A stretch of 58,803 bases of DNA from Chloroflexota bacterium (GTDB lineage: Bacteria > Chloroflexota > Dehalococcoidia > Lucifugimonadales > UBA2962), in NCBI GenBank assembly GCA_003228095.2, contig QGNM01000007.1, positions 1 to 58,803 of the forward strand. Direction: 5' to 3'. Positions within the stretch are counted from its first letter, which is position 1; every line of letters begins with the position of its first letter. The translations under genes and the position numbers were made by a program. The notes below the pieces were generated by a model that had not been told where the DNA came from, searched no databases, and saw only the letters and a list, made by a program, of their open reading frames with translations. Of the stretch, positions 54,642-58,803 are shown in pieces.

Positions 54642-55604
54642 ATGTCTAATGTAGCACTTGTCCACTCAGTAAGCCCTCAAATATATAATGAAATTGCCGG
54701 ATATACACCCAGAGGGATTTCAACTATAAACATAGATTTAACAAAAAGTTTTACTAGCCAAAAATCTCTCTTAAAAGATGTTGAGTTTATTATGCTATGC
54801 GGGAGTGTACTACCTGATGAAATAATTGAGGAACCAGACAATGTTAAGCTCATTCAATTACTATCAGCAGGGTGGGACTTCTTAAATATACCTTTAATTA
54901 AAAAGCTTAATTTGCCCGTATCCACCAATGGTGGGGCAAATTCATGGGCAGTCTCAGATCACACCATAATGTTAATACTTTCCATATATCATCATTTAGT
55001 TGAAGTCGACAAGGCTACTAGGGCGGGTAAATGGGGTTATCCTTTAGACGGGACCAATGTGTTCGAGCTATCCGGTAAAAAAGTAGGGCTGTTGGGATTA
55101 GGGAATATTGGAAAGCAAGTTGCAAAACGCTTGATACCTTTTGAAACACAAATTCAATACCACGATTTGACTCGTTTAAATAAGGATGAGGAAGATATTT
55201 TGTCAATAAATTATGTGGATTTAGAAACTTTATTTTCTACCTCAGACATTGTTAGTATTCATGTTCCCTTAGTTGATTCAACTTACCATTTAGTCGGCAA
55301 AAATCTGATTGACTTAATGAAACCTTCATCCGTAATTATAAACACAAGCCGAGGGTCCATTATCGACGAGAAGTATTTAATTGAGACACTTATTAACAAA
55401 CGAATTGCTGGTGCAGGACTCGACGTTTTTGAGCAAGAACCTATAGAAAAAAATAATCCTTTACTGTTAATGGAAAATGTAATAGTTACCCCTCACTGTG
55501 CAGGAAATAACTGGGATGCTTGGGCTAGGCGAGCCAAGTTTGGTTATTCAAATATACAAAGTATAGTTAAAGGAGGCGAACCTAGGTCAATAGTGCCGCT
55601 TTGA
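54642..55604 (+). CDS. D-isomer specific 2-hydroxyacid dehydrogenase
   Basis: 320-residue NAD(P)-dependent dehydrogenase. The cofactor loop is GLGNIG (152-157), and the catalytic triad Arg237 (NTSRGS), Glu266 (FEQEP) and His285 (TPHCAG) is complete, unlike the related enzyme at 13871. Likely substrates are glyoxylate, hydroxypyruvate or another 2-keto acid. It is divergent from the 3-hydroxyisobutyrate-type gene and 44 bases before dgt. Confidence 0.93.
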   Translation: MSNVALVHSVSPQIYNEIAGYTPRGISTINIDLTKSFTSQKSLLKDVEFIMLCGSVLPDEIIEEPDNVKLIQLLSAGWDFLNIPLIKKLNLPVSTNGGANSWAVSDHTIMLILSIYHHLVEVDKATRAGKWGYPLDGTNVFELSGKKVGLLGLGNIGKQVAKRLIPFETQIQYHDLTRLNKDEEDILSINYVDLETLFSTSDIVSIHVPLVDSTYHLVGKNLIDLMKPSSVIINTSRGSIIDEKYLIETLINKRIAGAGLDVFEQEPIEKNNPLLLMENVIVTPHCAGNNWDAWARRAKFGYSNIQSIVKGGEPRSIVPL

Positions 55605-55648
55605 TTTTTTCTTAAATAAAATGTTACACATAGACAAAAAGATACAAA

Positions 55649-56755
55649 ATGAGCATTAATATCAGTGTTCGAAAAAGGATTGAGGCAGGAGAACTTACAT
55701 TATCGCCTCATGCTCAAAAAGCCGCTAACTCTGCAGGCAGACAAAGAATAGAAACCCCATGCAATCTGCGTACAGATTTTCAAAGAGACAGAGACCGCAT
55801 AATTCATTCTAAAGCTTTTAGAAGATTGAAACACAAAACTCAGGTGTTCATATCTCCACAAGGAGACCATTATGTGACACGCCTGACGCACACTTTAGAA
55901 GTAAGTCAAATTGCAAGAACAATTTCAAGGGCCTTAAATCTAAATGAGGATTTGACAGAAGCAATAGCTTTAGGTCATGATCTTGGGCATACTCCATTTG
56001 GGCACGTAGGCGAAGATGAAATGGATATCCTAGTGAGAGGAGATGGCTTGCCCGCTACCGGTTTCAGGCATGCGCGCCAAAGCCTAAGGGTAGTAGAAAC
56101 CATTGAACGGGAAGGTAATGGCCTCAATTTAACTCATGAAGTCCGGCAAGGTATCAAAAACCACTCTAAGCCTCAAGGTGATTTTATGTCCCAAAACATG
56201 GTTGAAGATCTATCTTTGGAGGCACAAATTGTACGTATATCAGATGCAATAGCTTACCTCAACCATGATCTACTAGATGCATTTAGAGCAAATGTTTTAG
56301 AGCCTGGAGATATACCAAAATCTATCTTTTTACATTTAGGGGCATCTCATGGGGAAAGAGTCGATACAATAGTTAATGATATTGTTAAAGAATCTTGGTA
56401 TGTATCTGGAATAAATACAATTAAATCAGTAGATAATGATCCTAAATGCATGATCAAAATGGGCAATAATATTCGACATGTAGTTAACGAATTTAGAAGC
56501 TTTATGTTCAATCGGGTTTATGTTCCAGAAGACAAAGGCAAGCAAGGCCATACAGCAAGAGAAATTATACGATTACTTTTTAATTATTATTTAAAAAATC
56601 CTGAAAGTGTCCCTGAACAATACAGCAGAATAAACAGTGATAGAGAGCAAGCAGCCGTGGATTATATAAGCGGAATGACTGACCAATATGCTATAAATAC
56701 AGCTGAAAAAATGCAAAAAGGGATAGGGTTAGCATTACGTGAAGGTGTTTCTTAG
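55649..56755 (+). CDS. dgt: dGTP triphosphohydrolase-like protein
   Basis: HD-domain hydrolase of 368 residues, splitting dGTP (or other dNTPs) to nucleoside and triphosphate. The start region has DRDRIIHSKAFRRLKHKTQVF, then metal ligands His81 (RLTHTLEV), His110-Asp111 (LGHDLGHTPFGH) and a later D in ISDAIAYLNHD. This matches the shorter bacterial dGTPase branch often found before dnaG. It controls dNTP levels near replication genes. Confidence 0.95.
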   Translation: MSINISVRKRIEAGELTLSPHAQKAANSAGRQRIETPCNLRTDFQRDRDRIIHSKAFRRLKHKTQVFISPQGDHYVTRLTHTLEVSQIARTISRALNLNEDLTEAIALGHDLGHTPFGHVGEDEMDILVRGDGLPATGFRHARQSLRVVETIEREGNGLNLTHEVRQGIKNHSKPQGDFMSQNMVEDLSLEAQIVRISDAIAYLNHDLLDAFRANVLEPGDIPKSIFLHLGASHGERVDTIVNDIVKESWYVSGINTIKSVDNDPKCMIKMGNNIRHVVNEFRSFMFNRVYVPEDKGKQGHTAREIIRLLFNYYLKNPESVPEQYSRINSDREQAAVDYISGMTDQYAINTAEKMQKGIGLALREGVS

Positions 56756-56806
56756 AAAATTATTTGCATGGCATCTTTATTTAAGCAGAAGGATCGTTGA
56801 TACCAA

Positions 56807-58621
56807 GTGACACTAGTTGATGAAATAAAATCTCGCCTTGACATCGTAGATGTTGTGTCAGGATATATTGGCTTGATACAAGCAGGAGGTAATTTTAAAG
56901 CTCCCTGTCCATTTCATGATGAAAAGACTCCCTCATTTATTATCAATCCAGGCCGACAAACATGGCATTGTTTTGGGGCATGTTCGACGGGGGGTGATTT
57001 AATTTCGTTTGTAATGAAAAGAGAGTCCTTGGAATTTGGCGAAGCAATTAAACTGCTTGCAGATAGAGCTGGAGTTTCAATAGGAACTCCGAATATTAAG
57101 ACAAAATCCACATCTTTATACGAAATAAATGAATCGGCATCTAAATTTTTTTCTAACCTTCTATACTCAACAACGGGTGAAATTGCACGAGATTATCTAA
57201 AGTCTCGTGGAATAGATCAATTAACTGCACAAAGCTTTGGCCTGGGCGTAAGTCCGTCCTCAGCCACTAAGCCAAATCTTTACGCTCACCTTAAAGCAGA
57301 AGGGTTTAATGAAGAACAAATCCTAGAATCTAAATTAATTAATAAATACGAGGATGGAAATGTTGGAGAATTCTTCAGGAACCGAATAATGTTTCCTATT
57401 AGAAACCGCCGAGGCAAGATCGGAGGGTTTGGGGCGAGATCATTTGACAACTCAGAGCCCAAATATATCAACACCCCTAAAACAGATGCTTTTGATAAGA
57501 GCAGCATTCTCTATGCATTAGACATTTCACATCAATCTATAATTGCTGAACGACAAGCAATTGTTGTAGAAGGATACATGGACGTTATCGCTGCTCATCA
57601 AAATGGTAATAATAACGTCGTAGCCTCTATGGGAACAGCTGTTACAGACACACAGCTTTCGCAAGTAAAATCGTTGTGCGACACACTCATTCTTGCCCTT
57701 GACCCTGATACTGCAGGCAAAGAAGCAACGTTAAGAAAATTGGAAGAGGTCTTAATACATTCAGCTGACAAAAATATGATGGGTTTTAATCGACGGATTG
57801 GTCCAATTATTCGAAGAGATTCGGTCGAAATCAAGATATGCCTCTTACCGGAAGGCAGTGATCCAGATGAATTAATAAGAAATGATCTCCCATTATGGGG
57901 GAAGCACATTAAAGAATCAGTTACGGCACAGGAATTTATGATTGAATCATTGCCACTTCGTTTCGACCTACAATCTGGATCCGGCAAAACATCTGCCTTA
58001 GAGTGGGTATCTAGACTAATTTATGCCTCGAATCCATTTGACCAACAAAGATACAAAGACAAGATCGCCGAAAAATTAGACATTAATTCAAGCAAGCTTG
58101 ATCCTATATTACGTGAAATGGGAAGGAAATCTAAAAATTACAGAGGCGCAAGAAACCCTAAGCGATCACAATACAGTAGATCAGAAAATATAACTTCCCG
58201 CGAAATTACTCTTTCTGAGGTTTCTCTAGACGAATATACCCTTGCAATTATGCTTAAATCACCAAATTTAACAGAGATTCCTGACAACTTCTCTTCTGAA
58301 TATTTTATTCGAAGTGAGGACAGAGAGATATTTACCCAATGGCTGAAGACAGGTAAAATAGAAGTGTTAAAATCAATTATAGATGATTCCCTTAAGCCTA
58401 GGCTTGAACAAATTTTAGATATTCAACTGAAACCTATCGATTTAAGGCAGTCAACTAACAGTTTAAAACAATGCTTTTCCCGGATTGAAGAAAGGCATTT
58501 AAGAAAACTACAAGAAGGATTATTGTCTGCTGAATCTTCATTTACTGGATCAAAAGGCCTAGAAGAGGCAATTGTGGAAATGAACAGGCGACTCAAAGAA
58601 ATTCACTCTCAACGAGGATAA
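56807..58621 (+). CDS. dnaG: DNA primase
   Basis: Makes RNA primers for DNA replication. The CHC2 zinc finger has Cys34, His37, Cys55 and Cys59 (CPFHDEKTPSF ... HCFGACSTGGD). The catalytic core with the Toprim domain (about 245-340) has VVEGYMDVIAAH and LALDPDTAGKEA. The C-terminal helicase-binding region (about 450-604) is helical. At 604 residues it is full length, starting at GTG. It follows dgt and precedes a likely sigma factor, the usual macromolecular synthesis layout. Confidence 0.97.
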   Translation: MTLVDEIKSRLDIVDVVSGYIGLIQAGGNFKAPCPFHDEKTPSFIINPGRQTWHCFGACSTGGDLISFVMKRESLEFGEAIKLLADRAGVSIGTPNIKTKSTSLYEINESASKFFSNLLYSTTGEIARDYLKSRGIDQLTAQSFGLGVSPSSATKPNLYAHLKAEGFNEEQILESKLINKYEDGNVGEFFRNRIMFPIRNRRGKIGGFGARSFDNSEPKYINTPKTDAFDKSSILYALDISHQSIIAERQAIVVEGYMDVIAAHQNGNNNVVASMGTAVTDTQLSQVKSLCDTLILALDPDTAGKEATLRKLEEVLIHSADKNMMGFNRRIGPIIRRDSVEIKICLLPEGSDPDELIRNDLPLWGKHIKESVTAQEFMIESLPLRFDLQSGSGKTSALEWVSRLIYASNPFDQQRYKDKIAEKLDINSSKLDPILREMGRKSKNYRGARNPKRSQYSRSENITSREITLSEVSLDEYTLAIMLKSPNLTEIPDNFSSEYFIRSEDREIFTQWLKTGKIEVLKSIIDDSLKPRLEQILDIQLKPIDLRQSTNSLKQCFSRIEERHLRKLQEGLLSAESSFTGSKGLEEAIVEMNRRLKEIHSQRG

Positions 58622-58628
58622 TTACATA

Positions 58629-58803
58629 ATGGACCAAGACCGTGTTAATGAAAATATAAGCCAAGATGAAGAAGCAAGTTTAATAAAAGGCCTTGTTGAT
58701 AACGCTACTGGACCTGGTGATTTCAATCGACTTAATAATGAAGACGTCGATGGAGCCGATCTTATAAATTTGCCGGATCGCTCACTAGGCAACGTGGCAG
58801 GGG
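58629..58803 (+). CDS. Start of next gene, probably primary sigma factor (partial)
   Basis: An ATG at 58629, preceded by GAGGA inside the last dnaG codons, opens a frame that runs off the window end (58 codons). The peptide is acidic (MDQDRVNENIS...), matching no motif I can recognise; conserved sigma regions would lie further on. The dgt-dnaG-rpoD order in related bacteria makes rpoD the likely identity, by position only. Confidence 0.5.
   Translation, partial: MDQDRVNENISQDEEASLIKGLVDNATGPGDFNRLNNEDVDGADLINLPDRSLGNVAG

Overview
The window is a compact, AT-rich (by eye well under 45% GC) bacterial chromosome segment: about 56 genes, no intergenic gap over 300 bases, no transposase, phage gene or CRISPR array. 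Gene content suggests a free-living marine Chloroflexota bacterium, most like the SAR202/Dehalococcoidia lineage. The grounds are a flavin-dependent LLM-class monooxygenase, corrinoid/folate methyl-transfer genes, an aerobic-type complex I, a dgt-dnaG-sigma order, frequent TTG starts and tightly packed convergent genes. This placement is inferred from gene content, not from a search.

Layout. 1-2355 (leftward): tRNA-Ser(UGA), sucC and sucD (TCA cycle); bases 1-166 hold nothing I recognise. 2478-7822 (rightward): fbp and class I aldolase (gluconeogenesis), an rdgB/HAM1 pyrophosphatase that appears to start at AUA, moaA, a fused RNase HI-MoaC gene, and pth. 7846-10262 (leftward): two tandem seven-bladed Kelch lipoproteins. 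10455-13866 (rightward): gatC-gatA and two short-chain dehydrogenases, the first lacking the catalytic Lys. 13871-24245 (leftward): the most distinctive region, a corrinoid methyl-transfer cluster with two UroD-type methyltransferases, a corrinoid protein, a pterin methyltransferase, MetF plus a separate cysteine-rich MetV, a [2Fe-2S]/ASKHA reductive activator, a BHMT-like homocysteine methyltransferase, and three small or uncharacterised proteins, with a 2-hydroxyacid dehydrogenase at the end. 24331-32265: amidase, DUF4395 membrane protein, gamma-glutamyltransferase-like protein, TolB-like propeller lipoprotein, proB-proA and a small unknown. 32312-41246: LLM monooxygenase, exonuclease III, ribosomal protein L25 with a P-loop-like unknown, threonine aldolase, mfd and a HAD phosphatase. 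41326-52757: a HypE/AIR-synthase-like protein and an 11-gene complex I operon (nuoABCDHIJKLMN) with no nuoEFG. 52816-58803: PIG-L deacetylase, two dehydrogenases, then dgt, dnaG and the start of a downstream gene, probably rpoD.

How the genes work together. The corrinoid cluster reads as a complete route: methyl donor to corrinoid (UroD-type enzymes), corrinoid to tetrahydrofolate (pterin methyltransferase), methyl-THF to methylene-THF (MetF/MetV), with ATP-dependent repair of oxidised corrinoid by the ASKHA protein. The donor is unknown. Complex I here is the membrane arm plus connecting module only, so its electron donor is open. Several convergent gene ends share short AT-rich hairpins that overlap the stop codons and may act as two-way terminators. 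Perfect inverted repeats also lie ahead of nuoA, between nuoB and nuoC, and in three divergent promoter regions.
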